A stretch of DNA of 64,000 nucleotides from Variovorax davisae (GCF_030316845.1 NZ_JASZYS010000016.1:119181-183180); one strand, 5' to 3'. Shown: positions 51,375-59,914, numbered from the stretch's first letter. A program made the numbers and translations. Notes: generated from the sequence alone by a model not told the origin.

Positions 51375-52316
51375 ATGGGAATCAGTCACTACATCAAGGA
51401 AATCGGCCGCGGCGCCCGCGGCGCGAAGCCGCTCGCCCGCGAACAGGCCTCGGACCTGTTCGGCCAGGTGCTCGACGGCAGCATCACCGACCTCGAGATG
51501 GGCGCCTTCTGCCTGGCGATGCGGATCAAGGGCGAGACGCCCGAGGAGCTGGCCGGCTTCCTCGATGCCACCCATGCCCGGCTGGCGCGCTTCCCGGCCA
51601 CCGATCGGCCGCTGGTGGTGCTGCCGAGCTACAACGGCGCCCGCCGGCTGCCGGTGCTGACGCCGCTGCTGGCGCTGCTGCTGGCGCGCGAGGGGCTGCC
51701 GGTGCTGGTGCACGGCGCGGCCACCGAATCGACCCGGGTGCTGGCCTCCAGCGTGCTGGCCGCGCTCGAAGTGCCGGCGCTGGCGGCGATCCGCCCGATC
51801 GCCGAGGGCGAGGCGGTGTTCGCGCCGACCGCGCTGCTGAACCCCGGGCTCAAGCGCCTGCTCGACGTGCGCCGCGTGGTCGGCCTGCGCAACCCGGGCC
51901 ACAGCGTGGTCAAGCTCATGCAGCCCGCCCTCGGCGACTGCGTGGTGATCGGCAGCTACACCCACCCCGAATACGCGCGCTCGATGGCCGCCACCTTCGA
52001 GCTCACCGGGATGACCGCGCTGCTGTCGCGCGGCCTCGAAGGCGAGAGCGCGGCCGACCCGCGCCGCACCGCGCAAGTCGACGGCTTCGTGCGCGGGCAG
52101 CGCATCGAGCTGCAGACGCAGCAGCCCGGCACCCAGGCCGAGGTGCCCGGCCTGCCGAGCGAGATCGACGTCGAGACCACGGCCAACTACACGCGGCGCG
52201 TGCTGGCGGGCGAACTGCCGGTGCCGGACGCGATCGCGCAGCAGGTGGCGCACATCCTTCAACTGGCGCAGCGCGCGCAAGAGACACGCACAACGCACAC
52301 CGCGGAGATCCCATGA
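51375..52316 (+). CDS. ybiB: YbiB/TrpD2-family DNA-binding protein (anthranilate phosphoribosyltransferase-like)
   Basis: This 313-residue protein has the TrpD-type fold: an N-terminal helical domain (HYIKEIGRGARGAKPLAREQASDLFGQVLDGSITDLEMGAF) and an alpha/beta domain. The phosphoribosyl-diphosphate loop GTGG of true TrpD is replaced (VHGAATESTRVLASS). YbiB of E. coli is a TrpD2 paralogue that binds nucleic acid rather than making tryptophan. The ATG at 51375 is preferred over one 21 bases upstream. It sits between nasC and cobA with a 4-base overlap to cobA, so it belongs to the nitrate operon, for a reason not known. Confidence 0.85.
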   Translation: MGISHYIKEIGRGARGAKPLAREQASDLFGQVLDGSITDLEMGAFCLAMRIKGETPEELAGFLDATHARLARFPATDRPLVVLPSYNGARRLPVLTPLLALLLAREGLPVLVHGAATESTRVLASSVLAALEVPALAAIRPIAEGEAVFAPTALLNPGLKRLLDVRRVVGLRNPGHSVVKLMQPALGDCVVIGSYTHPEYARSMAATFELTGMTALLSRGLEGESAADPRRTAQVDGFVRGQRIELQTQQPGTQAEVPGLPSEIDVETTANYTRRVLAGELPVPDAIAQQVAHILQLAQRAQETRTTHTAEIP

Positions 52317-53101
52317 GCCAACTTTCCCTCCAAGGCAGCTGCACGCTGGTGGGCGCCGGTCCCGGCGACCCCGAGCTGCTGACCCTCAAGGCGGTCAAGG
52401 CCATCCAGGCTGCCACCGTGCTGCTGGTCGACGACCTGGTCAACGACGAGATCCTGGCCTATGCCCGCCCCGGCGCCCGCGTCGTCCACGTCGGCAAGCG
52501 CGGGGGCTGCCGCAGCACGCCGCAGGCCTTCATCGAGCGGCTGATGATCACCGCGGTGCAGGAAGGCGAGACCGTGGTCCGCCTGAAGGGCGGCGATCCC
52601 TTCATCTTCGGCCGCGGCGGCGAGGAAGTCGAGCATCTGCGCGAGCACGGCATCGAGGTCCGGGTGGTCAACGGCATCACGGCCGGCCTGGCCGCGGTGA
52701 CGGCGCTGGGCGTGCCGCTGACCCACCGCGACCACGCCCAGGGCGTGGTGTTCGTCACCGGCCATGCGAAGACCGGCTACGCCGCCGGCGAACACCCGAC
52801 CGACTGGCGCCAGCTGGCCGCGACCGCCCGCGACGCCCGCCTGACGCTGGTGATCTACATGGGTGTCGCCGGCGTCGCCCACATCCAGGCCGAGCTGCTG
52901 CACGGCCTGCCCGGCGACACCCCGGTCGCGGTGATCCAGCACGCCAGCCTGCCGCAGCAGCGCCACATCGCGACCACCCTGGCGCGGCTGCGCGCCGACC
53001 TCGCGGGCGCGGAAATGGCCAGCCCCTCGGTGATCGTGGTCGGCGACGTGCTGCGCGGCCTGGCCGCGGCCGGCGTCCCGTCGGTGCGCTTCGGCACCTG
53101 A
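52313..53101 (+). CDS. cobA: uroporphyrinogen-III C-methyltransferase (SUMT)
   Basis: The 262-residue enzyme adds two methyl groups to uroporphyrinogen III, making precorrin-2 for siroheme. Both family signatures are present: LVGAGPGDPELLTLKAVKAI at the start and VRLKGGDPFIFGRGGEEVEHL in the middle. The S-adenosylmethionine loop GITAGLAAVTALGVPLTHR is also intact. It is the single-domain form, without the CysG oxidase/chelatase half. Its place behind nirB and nasC fits supply of siroheme to NirB. The start overlaps the ybiB-like stop (ATGA). Confidence 0.95.
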   Translation: MSQLSLQGSCTLVGAGPGDPELLTLKAVKAIQAATVLLVDDLVNDEILAYARPGARVVHVGKRGGCRSTPQAFIERLMITAVQEGETVVRLKGGDPFIFGRGGEEVEHLREHGIEVRVVNGITAGLAAVTALGVPLTHRDHAQGVVFVTGHAKTGYAAGEHPTDWRQLAATARDARLTLVIYMGVAGVAHIQAELLHGLPGDTPVAVIQHASLPQQRHIATTLARLRADLAGAEMASPSVIVVGDVLRGLAAAGVPSVRFGT

Positions 53102-53111
53102 GACCGGCGCG

Positions 53112-54350
53112 TTGGACAGCTTCGACGTCGTCGTCATCGGCGCAGGCGCCGCCGGCCTCTTCTGCGCCGGCGTGGCAGGCCAGCGCGGCCTGAAGGTGCT
53201 GCTGCTCGACCACGGCGAGCGCATCGCCGAGAAGATCCGCATCTCGGGCGGCGGCCGCGCCAACTTCACCAACCGCGATCTCGACGTGCGCGCGCCGCAG
53301 CGCCACTTCATCGGCGACAACCCGAACTTCTGCCGCTCCGCGCTGTCGCGCTACACGCCGCAGCAGTTCATCGCCCTGGTCCAGCGCCACGGCATCGCCT
53401 TCCACGAGAAGCACAAGGGCCAGCTGTTCTGCGACGGCCCGTCGCAGCAGATCATCGACCTGTTGCTGGCCGAATGCGCGGCCGGCGGCGTGACCCACTG
53501 GCAGCCCTGCAGCGTCGGCGCCGTCTCTTGGTCGGACGTCGGCGGCTATGCGATCCAGACCGGCCGCGGCACCGTGCGCTCGCCGCGCCTGGTGGTCGCG
53601 ACCGGCGGCCTGTCGATCCCGCAGATCGGCGCCAGCGATTTCGGCTACCGGATCGCCACCCAGTTCGGCCTGCGCGTGGTCGCGCCACGGCCGGCCCTGG
53701 TGCCGATGACCTTCGGCGGCGAGGCCTGGGAGCCGTATGCGGGACTGGCCGGCCTGGCCCTGCCGGTCCAGATCGAGACCGGCAGCAAGAAGGAGCGCAT
53801 GAGCTTCCGAGAAGACCTGCTGTTCACCCACCGCGGCCTCTCCGGGCCGGGGGTGCTGCAGATCTCCAGCTACTGGAAGCCGGGCGCGCCGCTGACCATC
53901 GACTTCGCCCCCGGCACCGACATCGCGGCCGCGCTGGGCGAAGCCAAGCAGCGCTCGCGCAAGCGCATCGGCAACGAGCTGGCGGCCTGGGTCCCGGCCC
54001 GGCTGGCCGACGCCTGGGTCGGCCAGGACGCCGCCCTGCAGCGCCCGATCAACGAGGCCGCCGACCGGGCGCTGGCGGCCCTGGCCGAGCGCATCGCGCG
54101 CTGGCAGATCACGCCCAGCGGCACCGAGGGCTACAAGAAGGCTGAAGTCACGGCCGGCGGCGTCGACACCCGCGACCTGTCCTCCCAGACCCTGGAGTCG
54201 AAGCAGCCGGGGCTCTATTTCATCGGCGAGGTGGTGGATGTCACGGGCTGGCTCGGCGGCTACAACTTCCAGTGGGCCTGGGCCAGTGCGCACGCCTGTG
54301 CGCAGGCGCTGGTGGCGCAGCCCAAAGCTGACGCTATAATGTCGGGCTAA
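53112..54350 (+). CDS. NAD(P)/FAD-dependent oxidoreductase, HI0933/BaiN-like
   Basis: The 412-residue flavoprotein starts with a TTG codon, 10 bp after cobA; it reads MDSFDVVVIGAGAAGLFCAGVAGQRG. The FAD GxGxxG motif, the RISGGGRANFTNRD loop, PSQQIIDLLLAEC and the C-terminal GGVDTRDLSSQTLESKQPGLYFIGEVVDVTGWLGGYNFQWAWASA are all hallmarks of the HI0933 family. Some members are reductases or tRNA/rRNA-linked flavoproteins; the true reaction is unknown here. No ATG fits the N-terminal FAD motif, so TTG is the best start. Confidence 0.88.
   Translation: MDSFDVVVIGAGAAGLFCAGVAGQRGLKVLLLDHGERIAEKIRISGGGRANFTNRDLDVRAPQRHFIGDNPNFCRSALSRYTPQQFIALVQRHGIAFHEKHKGQLFCDGPSQQIIDLLLAECAAGGVTHWQPCSVGAVSWSDVGGYAIQTGRGTVRSPRLVVATGGLSIPQIGASDFGYRIATQFGLRVVAPRPALVPMTFGGEAWEPYAGLAGLALPVQIETGSKKERMSFREDLLFTHRGLSGPGVLQISSYWKPGAPLTIDFAPGTDIAAALGEAKQRSRKRIGNELAAWVPARLADAWVGQDAALQRPINEAADRALAALAERIARWQITPSGTEGYKKAEVTAGGVDTRDLSSQTLESKQPGLYFIGEVVDVTGWLGGYNFQWAWASAHACAQALVAQPKADAIMSG
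54335..54340 (+). promoter_or_regulatory. probable -10 element of the rpsU promoter
   Basis: A perfect TATAAT lies at the very end of the preceding gene, about 109 bases before the rpsU ATG. The -35 region (TGGCGC at about 16 bases) is weak. The leader after it is GC-rich, with a GGCCCGGGGCC stretch. Confidence 0.5.
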
Positions 54351-54448
54351 CTTCGGCCTCCCCTCAACGGCCCACCCCATTTTTCAGTTGAGGAACCCCG
54401 GCCCGGGGCCTCGATCTCCCCAGGCCAAATGAACCAACCGATTCCTAA

Positions 54449-54661
54449 ATGACCACCATCCGCGTAAAAGAAAACGAGCCCTTCGACGTCGCCCTGCGCC
54501 GCTTCAAGCGCACCATCGAAAAGCTCGGCCTGCTGACCGACCTGCGTGCCCGCGAGTTCTACGAAAAGCCGACCGCCGAGCGCAAGCGCAAGAAGGCCGC
54601 GGCCGTCAAGCGCCACTACAAGCGCGTGCGCAGCATGCAGCTGCCCAAGAAGCTGTACTAA
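54449..54661 (+). CDS. rpsU: 30S ribosomal protein S21
   Basis: The 70-residue basic protein reads [25 protein letters not shown] at the start and is lysine/arginine-rich to the end ([23 protein letters not shown]). It helps initiate translation near the 3' end of 16S rRNA. A terminator follows 48 bases later. Confidence 0.98.
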
Positions 54662-54709
54662 GCACCCGCAGCGTTGGCCACAGGCCACCGCCCGGTTCCA
54701 TCCGGATCG

Positions 54710-54745
54710 AGCCGCGCCAGGGACACCCTGCCGCGGCTTTTGTTT
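54710..54745 (+). terminator. rho-independent terminator after rpsU
   Basis: Outer arms AGCCGCG and CGCGGCT (54710-54716 and 54732-54738) enclose inner arms AGGG and CCCT around an ACA loop, with a CC/GC internal mismatch. The tail TTTTGTTT follows. Confidence 0.85.
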
Positions 54746-54770
54746 GTCGCTTCATCAAAGAAAGCCCGCC

Positions 54771-55220
54771 ATGAGCCTCAAGGACCAGATCACCGAAGAC
54801 ATGAAGACCGCGATGCGCGCCAAGGACGCCGAGCGCCTGGGCACCATCCGCCTGCTGCTCGCCGCCCTCAAGCAGAAGGAAGTCGACGAGCGCATCGAGC
54901 TCGACGACGCGATGGTGGTCGCGATCGTCGACAAGCTGGTCAAGCAGCGCAAGGACTCGGTCGCCGCCTTCACCCAGGGCGGGCGCACCGACCTGGCCGA
55001 CAAGGAAGCGGCCGAGATCAAGGTGCTCGAGGTCTACCTGCCTCAGCGCATGAGTGCCGACGAGGTGGCGGTCGAAGTGCAGGCGATCGTCGCCGAACTC
55101 GGCGCCAAGGGCCCGGGCGACATGGGCAAGGTGATGGGCGCGGTCAAGGCCAAGCTGGCCGGCAAGGCCGACATGGGCCAGGTCAGCGCCGCCGTCAAGG
55201 CGGCCCTCGCCGGCGCATGA
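54771..55220 (+). CDS. yqeY: GatB/YqeY domain protein
   Basis: The 149-residue, all-helical protein starts MSLKDQITEDMKTAMRAKDAERLGTIRLLLAAL. It ends with the tail domain shared with GatB (AKGPGDMGKVMGAVKAKLAGKADMGQVSAAVKAAL). It is commonly found after rpsU in proteobacteria. It may bind tRNA, but its role is not settled. The ATG at 54771 is preceded by AAAGAAAG; a longer frame starts inside rpsU and is rejected. Confidence 0.93.
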   Translation: MSLKDQITEDMKTAMRAKDAERLGTIRLLLAALKQKEVDERIELDDAMVVAIVDKLVKQRKDSVAAFTQGGRTDLADKEAAEIKVLEVYLPQRMSADEVAVEVQAIVAELGAKGPGDMGKVMGAVKAKLAGKADMGQVSAAVKAALAGA

Positions 55221-55281
55221 GCCACCGCACGGCCGCTCCGAAGGGGGCTCGCACCGCAGCGCCTAGCGCGAAGGTTGCCTG

Positions 55282-55740
55282 GTGAACGTGAGGGCCCGCC
55301 CGGTCCTCAAGGCCTGCGCCTGCCTGGTCGACGCCCAGGGCCGGCTGCTGGTGTTCCACCACCCGGAGGACCGCGGCATGCAGCTGCCCAAGGGCACGGT
55401 CGAGCCCGGCGAAGCGCCCGAGGACGCGGTGCGGCGCGAACTGCTGGAAGAGTCGGGCATCGACCATGCGGGGCCGCTGGAGCCGCTGGGCACCATCGAC
55501 CGCGACTGCGAGGCCGGCGTCGAAGGCAACAAGCGCCGCCACCCGCAGCTGTGGCACCTGTTCCTGATGCGCAGCGAACAGGCGCTGCCCGAAAGCTTCG
55601 ACCATGTCGCGATGGGCAGCCCGGAAGAAGACGGGCTGGTGTTCAGCTTCAGCTGGCTGGCGCCGGACGCGCCGCTGGAGAACTTCGCCGCGCCCTACGT
55701 CCGCGTGATCGAAAAGGTCCGCGCCGCACTCGCCGCCTGA
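55282..55740 (+). CDS. NUDIX hydrolase
   Basis: The 152-residue protein has a full Nudix box (GTVEPGEAPEDAVRRELLEESGI, residues about 38-60) in an Ap4A/8-oxo-dGTP-hydrolase-like frame (KACACLVDAQGRLLVFHHPED). It starts with GTG; a second GTG stands two codons later. It would hydrolyse a nucleoside diphosphate derivative, substrate unknown. It converges with amtB across 10 bp. Confidence 0.85.
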   Translation: MNVRARPVLKACACLVDAQGRLLVFHHPEDRGMQLPKGTVEPGEAPEDAVRRELLEESGIDHAGPLEPLGTIDRDCEAGVEGNKRRHPQLWHLFLMRSEQALPESFDHVAMGSPEEDGLVFSFSWLAPDAPLENFAAPYVRVIEKVRAALAA

Positions 55741-55750
55741 TGACCGCGGG

Positions 55751-56955
55751 CTACCAGTTGGCCTCGCGCTCCGGGGTGGCCGAGATGTGGTGGATCGACA
55801 GGTCGGCCCCGTCGTACTCCTCCTCCTGCGACAGCCGCAGCCCCAGCGTGGCCTGCAGCACGCCATAGACCGCGGCGCCGGCCACCAGCGCCCAGCCGAC
55901 CCCGATCGCCACGCCCACCAGCTGGGCCCAGAGGTTCACCCCGCCGATGCCGCCCAGCGCCCGGGTGCCGAAGATCCCGGCCGCGATGCCGCCCCAGGTG
56001 CCGCAGAGGCCGTGCAGCGGCCAGACGCCCAGCACGTCGTCGATCTTCCATTTGTTCTGCGTCAGGGTGAACATCTTGACGAAGATCGCGCCGGCCACGC
56101 CCCCCACCACCAGCGCGCCGATCGGGTGCATCAGGTCGGAGCCCGCGCAGACCGCCACCAGGCCCGCCAGCGGCCCGTTGTAGACGAAGCCGGGGTCGTT
56201 CCTGCCGAGCGCCAGGGCCACCAGCGTGCCGCCGACCATCGCCATCAGCGAATTGACCGCCACCAGGCCCGAGATCTTGTCGATCGTCTGCGCGCTCATC
56301 ACGTTGAAGCCGAACCAGCCCACGCACAGCACCCAGGCGCCGAGGGCCAGGAACGGGATGTTCGAGGGCGGGTGCGCGCTCAGCGAGCCGTCGCCCCGGT
56401 AGCGGTTGCGGCGCGCCCCCAGCAGCAGCACCGCCGGCAGCGCCAGCCAGCCGCCCATCGCGTGGACGACCACCGAGCCGGCGAAGTCATGGAACTCGTT
56501 GCCCGTGACCCGGGCCAGCCAATCCTGGATGCCGAAGGCCCGGTTCCAGGCGATGCCCTCGTAGAGCGGATACACCAGGCCCACGATGACGGCCGTGGCG
56601 ATGAGCTGCGGCCAGAACTTGGCGCGCTCCGCGATGCCGCCCGAGATGATCGCCGGGATCGCCGCGGCGAAGGTCAGCAGGAAGAAGAAGCGCACCAGTT
56701 CGAAGCCGCTGCCGGCCGCCAGCTGCTCGGCGCCGACGAAGAAATGCGTGCCGTAGGCGACGCCGAAGCCGACCAGGAAGTAGACGATGGTCGACACCGA
56801 GAAGTCGACCAGGATCTTCACCAACGCATTGACCTGGTTTTCTTCTTGCGCACCGTGCCGAGTTCGAGAAAGGCAAAACCCGCATGCATCGACAACACCA
56901 TGATGGCGCCGAGGAGAAGAAAGAGCGCGTTCGTGCCCCGAGTGAGTGCATCCAT
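55751..56955 (-). pseudogene. amtB: ammonium transporter AmtB, reading frame broken after about 38 codons
   Basis: Two frames together make one ammonium channel. Residues MDALTRGTNALFLLLGAIMVLSMHAGFAFLELGTVRKK are read from 56955, then the frame stops near 56818. From 56824 MVKILVDFSVSTIVYFLVGFG runs in another frame through the conserved FHDFAGSVVVHAMGG, NVMSAQ and HGLCGTWGGIAAGIFG to the end. The break is in an AAGAAGAAAACC stretch around 56836-56847; either +2 or -1 base restores a continuous protein. The C-terminal part alone lacks the first membrane helix. It may be a real mutation or a base-calling error. A sigma-54 promoter precedes it. Confidence 0.8.
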
Positions 56956-57028
56956 TGGAAATTGGCTCTGAAATTTGCTTGGAGATGGTGCGTCGACGCC
57001 GGATGGCCCGGCTGACGCACCGATCGCA

Positions 57029-57044
57029 AGCAAAAATGGTGCCA
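57029..57044 (-). promoter_or_regulatory. sigma-54 (-24/-12) promoter of amtB
   Basis: On the minus strand TGGCACC, four bases, TTGCT, with GG (57043-57042) and GC (57031-57030) 10 bases apart. The predicted +1 is about 57018, 63 bases before the ATG. It matches the two nitrate-gene promoters closely, as expected for an NtrC-controlled ammonium channel gene. Confidence 0.85.
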
Positions 57045-57068
57045 ATTCCGCATCAGGACGGTGCTCTT

Positions 57069-57090
57069 GCGCCATGTTGCTGCATGGCGC
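57069..57090. promoter_or_regulatory. inverted repeat upstream of the amtB sigma-54 promoter
   Basis: Perfect arms GCGCCATG and CATGGCGC with a 6-base spacer lie about 25 bp beyond the -24 element. With flanking T and A, the arms recall NtrC half-sites (TGCRCC/GGYGCA), but the spacing is 12 instead of the usual 5 bases. It could be an activator site or a 3' structure of vapC. Confidence 0.5.
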
Positions 57091-57117
57091 ACCGAAACGG
57101 AATCCGGCCGGGAGCGC

Positions 57118-57519
57118 TCAAGCGAACGGATTCACCAAATCGACGCCGAAGGCCGCGAAGTCGCCGACGTTGCGGGTCACGACCTTCAGGCCATGGCGCA
57201 GGGCGGTGGCGGCGATCATCGCGTCTTCGTAGAGGGTGTCCGAACGTCGATGCATCAGCCGGGCCCAGATCCTGAAGGTCTGGGCATCCATCGGCAGGCT
57301 GTTGTAGGAGGCGGCCACCTGGTCGGCCCAGCGCTCGATCTCGGCCGCCTTGACGGCATCCTGCTCCCGCGTGAGTTCGATCCCGGCCTGAATCTCCCCC
57401 AGGGTGACGGCGGACAGATGCAGATCGCTGTCGGCAACCGCCTGCAGCCACGCCAGCACCGCCCCATGGGGACGCGGCCGCCGCAACTCCGAAATGACGT
57501 TGGTATCGAGCAGGTACAT
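57118..57519 (-). CDS. vapC: PIN-domain toxin, VapC/FitB-like
   Basis: The 133-residue PIN-domain ribonuclease begins MYLLDTNVISELRRPRP. The acidic residues expected for Mg binding are present: D5, E in TLGEIQAGIE, D in YEDAMIAATA, and D in TRNVGDFAAFGVDLVNPF. It would cleave RNA when free of antitoxin. It is 6 bp after the antitoxin gene in a two-gene operon. Confidence 0.9.
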   Translation of the reverse strand: MYLLDTNVISELRRPRPHGAVLAWLQAVADSDLHLSAVTLGEIQAGIELTREQDAVKAAEIERWADQVAASYNSLPMDAQTFRIWARLMHRRSDTLYEDAMIAATALRHGLKVVTRNVGDFAAFGVDLVNPFA

Positions 57520-57525
57520 GCGGCG

Positions 57526-57783
57526 TCAGTCGAGCGGCTCGGCCCGGCGCCGCCGCGCCCCGCCCCGCTGGGGCACCAAGCTGTCGGTGCGGGCGGCATC
57601 GGACATCAGCAGTTCTTTCAGGGACGGCCGGGCGGCCGCCTGCAGCCGCTTCCATTCCGCCGCCGGTACCAGCACCGCGGCGTCGGCGCCGCGGCGTGTC
57701 ACCAACTGAGGTCCCTCAGCAAGGCAGGCGTCGAGGAATTCGCTGAAGCGCGCCTTGGCATCTTGAACCGGCCATGACTTCAT
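57526..57783 (-). CDS. Phd/YefM-family antitoxin
   Basis: The 85-residue protein reads MKSWPVQDAKARFSEFLDACLAEGPQLVTRRGADAAVLVPAAEWKRL, the standard Phd/YefM DNA-binding fold, followed by a basic, flexible tail (SLVPQRGGARRRRAEPLD) that would wrap the PIN toxin. It likely represses its own operon through the imperfect palindrome just upstream. Confidence 0.9.
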   Translation of the reverse strand: MKSWPVQDAKARFSEFLDACLAEGPQLVTRRGADAAVLVPAAEWKRLQAAARPSLKELLMSDAARTDSLVPQRGGARRRRAEPLD

Positions 57784-57796
57784 GGCGACCTCCTTC

Positions 57797-57818
57797 AGAC
57801 TAGTCAGATGACCAGTCT
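57797..57818 (-). promoter_or_regulatory. imperfect palindrome upstream of the toxin-antitoxin pair, probable operator
   Basis: Outer arms AGACT and AGTCT match perfectly, and the core ACTAGTCAG/ATGACCAGT pairs at 7 of 9 positions. It lies 14-35 bases before the antitoxin ATG, where Phd-type antitoxins usually bind. It is also 11 bp beyond the 3' end of pmbA. Confidence 0.6.
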
Positions 57819-57828
57819 AACGACAATC

Positions 57829-59199
57829 TCATGCCCCCGCGACCTTCATGCGATTGACCAGCAGCGACCCGGTCGTCTTCGCCCCGTAGTTGTAGGCATC
57901 CGCGCCCACCGCCTCGATGCCCATCAGCATGTCCTTGAGGTTGCCGGCGATCGTGATCTCCTGGACCGGGAAGGCGATCCGGCCCTTCTCGACCCAGAAG
58001 CCGCTGGCGCCGCGCGAATAGTCGCCCGTCACGTAGTTGACGCCCTGCCCCATCAGCTCGATCACCAGCAGGCCGGTGCCGAGCTTCTCGAGCATCGCAT
58101 CGAGGTCGTCGCCCTTCTTCGTCAGGCGGGAGGTCAGGGTGAGGTTGTGGGAGCCGCCGGCGTTGCCGGTGGTCTTCATGCCCAGCTTGCGCGCCGAGTA
58201 GGTGCTGAGGAAGTAGCCTTCGAGACGCCCGCCGTCGACCACCTTGCGCTTGCGCGTCACCACGCCTTCGTCATCGAAGGGCGAGCTGCCTTTGCCGCGC
58301 AGCAGATGCGGATCTTCGACCACGTCGATGTGCTTGGGCAGCACCTTCTTGCCGAGCGAATCGAGCAGGAAGGTGCTCTTGCGATACAGCGCCCCGCCGC
58401 TGGTGGCCTGCACCAGCCCGCCCAGCAGCCCGGCCGCCAGCGGCGACTCGAACAGCACCGGGCATTCGGTGGTCTTGATCTTGCGCGACTGGAGGCGGCT
58501 CAGTGCCCGCTCGGCGGCGTAGCGGCCCACCGCCACGGGGCTCGCCAGCTCGTCGGCCGAGCGCATCGAGCTGTACCAGGCGTCGCGCTGCATGTCGTCG
58601 CCGCGGCCGGCGATCGGCGCCACCGAAATCGAATGGCGCGAGCTGGCATAGCCGCCGCGGAAGCCGCGGGTGTGGGCGCTGAAGAAGTGGCTTTGCTGCG
58701 CCGAGACGCCGGCGCCTTCGCTGTTGGTGATGCGCTTGTCGGTCGACAGCGCCGCTGCCTCGCATTCGAGCGCCAGGCTGGCTGCCTGCTCGCTGGTGAC
58801 GTCCCAGGGGTGGAACAGGTCGAGGTCCGGCTGCTCCTTGGCGATGTCGGCCTCGTCGGGCAGGCCGCTGACCGGGTCTTCGGCCGTGAAGCGGGCGATG
58901 TCGTAGGCCGCCTGCACGGTCTGGGCGATGGCCGCCTCGGAGAAGTCGGAAGTGCTGGCATTGCCGCGGCGGTGGCCCACGTAGACCGTGACGCCAAGTG
59001 ACTTGTCGCGGTTGCGCTCGACGTTCTCGAGCTCGCCCTTGCGCACCGAGACGCTCAGGCCGCAGCCCTCGGACGCCTCGGCGCCGGCATCGGTCGCGCC
59101 GAGCTTCTTGGCGTGGGCCAAGGCCGAATCGACCAGGTTTTCGAAAAAGGGACGGCTGTAGGCGAAGCCGGAGTCGGCGCGCGAGGAAGATGTGGTCAT
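57829..59199 (-). CDS. pmbA: metalloprotease PmbA (TldE)
   Basis: The 456-residue protein is the TldE half of the TldD/TldE protease, which acts in peptide maturation and antitoxin turnover. Typical parts are ECGLSVSVRKGELENVERNRDKSLGVTVYVGHRRG, SSFDDEGVVTRKRKVVDGGRLEGYFLSTYSARKLGMKTTGNAGG and the C-terminal ANLKDMLMGIEAVGADA. The TldD-type HExxxH site is absent, as in TldE. The ATG at 59199 is chosen; an upstream extension overlaps darP. Next to a toxin-antitoxin pair this is interesting, but proximity is the only link. Confidence 0.93.
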   Translation of the reverse strand: MTTSSSRADSGFAYSRPFFENLVDSALAHAKKLGATDAGAEASEGCGLSVSVRKGELENVERNRDKSLGVTVYVGHRRGNASTSDFSEAAIAQTVQAAYDIARFTAEDPVSGLPDEADIAKEQPDLDLFHPWDVTSEQAASLALECEAAALSTDKRITNSEGAGVSAQQSHFFSAHTRGFRGGYASSRHSISVAPIAGRGDDMQRDAWYSSMRSADELASPVAVGRYAAERALSRLQSRKIKTTECPVLFESPLAAGLLGGLVQATSGGALYRKSTFLLDSLGKKVLPKHIDVVEDPHLLRGKGSSPFDDEGVVTRKRKVVDGGRLEGYFLSTYSARKLGMKTTGNAGGSHNLTLTSRLTKKGDDLDAMLEKLGTGLLVIELMGQGVNYVTGDYSRGASGFWVEKGRIAFPVQEITIAGNLKDMLMGIEAVGADAYNYGAKTTGSLLVNRMKVAGA

Positions 59200-59257
59200 G
59201 TGTTGGCTATGATACTTGCGCCCCCTGTTCCCGATGGTGCGGCCAACGATTGCATCT

Positions 59258-59914
59258 ATGTCCCGCAAACCCAAAAAAGGCTACTTCGTCCGTGGCGAGT
59301 TCGTGGCCGAAGGCAGCGAACTCGATCTGGAGCTCAAGCGCGAGCTCAAGGGCACCGACGCCGCCAGCAAGACCGACCTCAAACGCGAGAGCGCCGAACT
59401 ACAGGCGCTGGGCGAAGCCCTGCTCGGCCTGCGAGCCGGCCTGTTCGACACGCTCGACTTGGGCGACAAGCTCAAGGACGCCATCGCCGACGCCAAGCGC
59501 ATCACCAACTTCGAGGGCAAGCGGCGGCAGATGCAGTTCATCGGCAAGCTGATGCGCGGCCTCGACGCCGAGGTGCTCGACGCGGTCCGCGCCGCCCTGG
59601 CCGAGCAGGACCGCCTGCCGGCCGAGGAAACCGCGGCGCTGCACGAGGCCGAGCGCTGGCGCGACCGGCTGATCGCCGACGACGACGCCCTCGGCGGCTG
59701 GATCGAAACCCATCCGGCCACCGATGCCCAGCAGCTGCGCGCGCTGGTGCGCCAGGCTCGCAAGGACATCAAGGCCGGCCCGCCCGGCGAGGCGCCGCGC
59801 CAGGGCAAGGCCTACCGCGAGGTGTTCCAGATCGTGCGCGCCCAGCTGCGCGTGCATGGCACGGCCGACCTCGCCGACGAGGCCGCCGAGCAGGCGCGCG
59901 AGGACGACGCATGA
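59258..59914 (+). CDS. darP: ribosome biogenesis factor DarP/YjgA (DUF615)
   Basis: This 218-residue, helix-rich, charged protein starts MSRKPKKGYFVRGEFV. The DUF615 core LKRELKGTDAASKTDLKRESAELQALG and ITNFEGKRRQMQFIGKLMR is intact. DarP associates with late 50S precursors. It is divergent from pmbA (58 bp) and overlaps mog by 4 bases (ATGA). pmbA-yjgA pairing is common in proteobacteria. Confidence 0.93.
   Translation: MSRKPKKGYFVRGEFVAEGSELDLELKRELKGTDAASKTDLKRESAELQALGEALLGLRAGLFDTLDLGDKLKDAIADAKRITNFEGKRRQMQFIGKLMRGLDAEVLDAVRAALAEQDRLPAEETAALHEAERWRDRLIADDDALGGWIETHPATDAQQLRALVRQARKDIKAGPPGEAPRQGKAYREVFQIVRAQLRVHGTADLADEAAEQAREDDA

Noticed and set aside
49449..52298. 949-codon open frame on the minus strand opposite nasC and ybiB
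   Set aside because: It is a composition shadow of real genes with clear domains; no start signal or family motif.
59216..59257. Longer N-terminus for darP from an ATG at 59216
   Set aside because: The extra 14 residues have no family counterpart; MSRKPKKGYF is the normal start.
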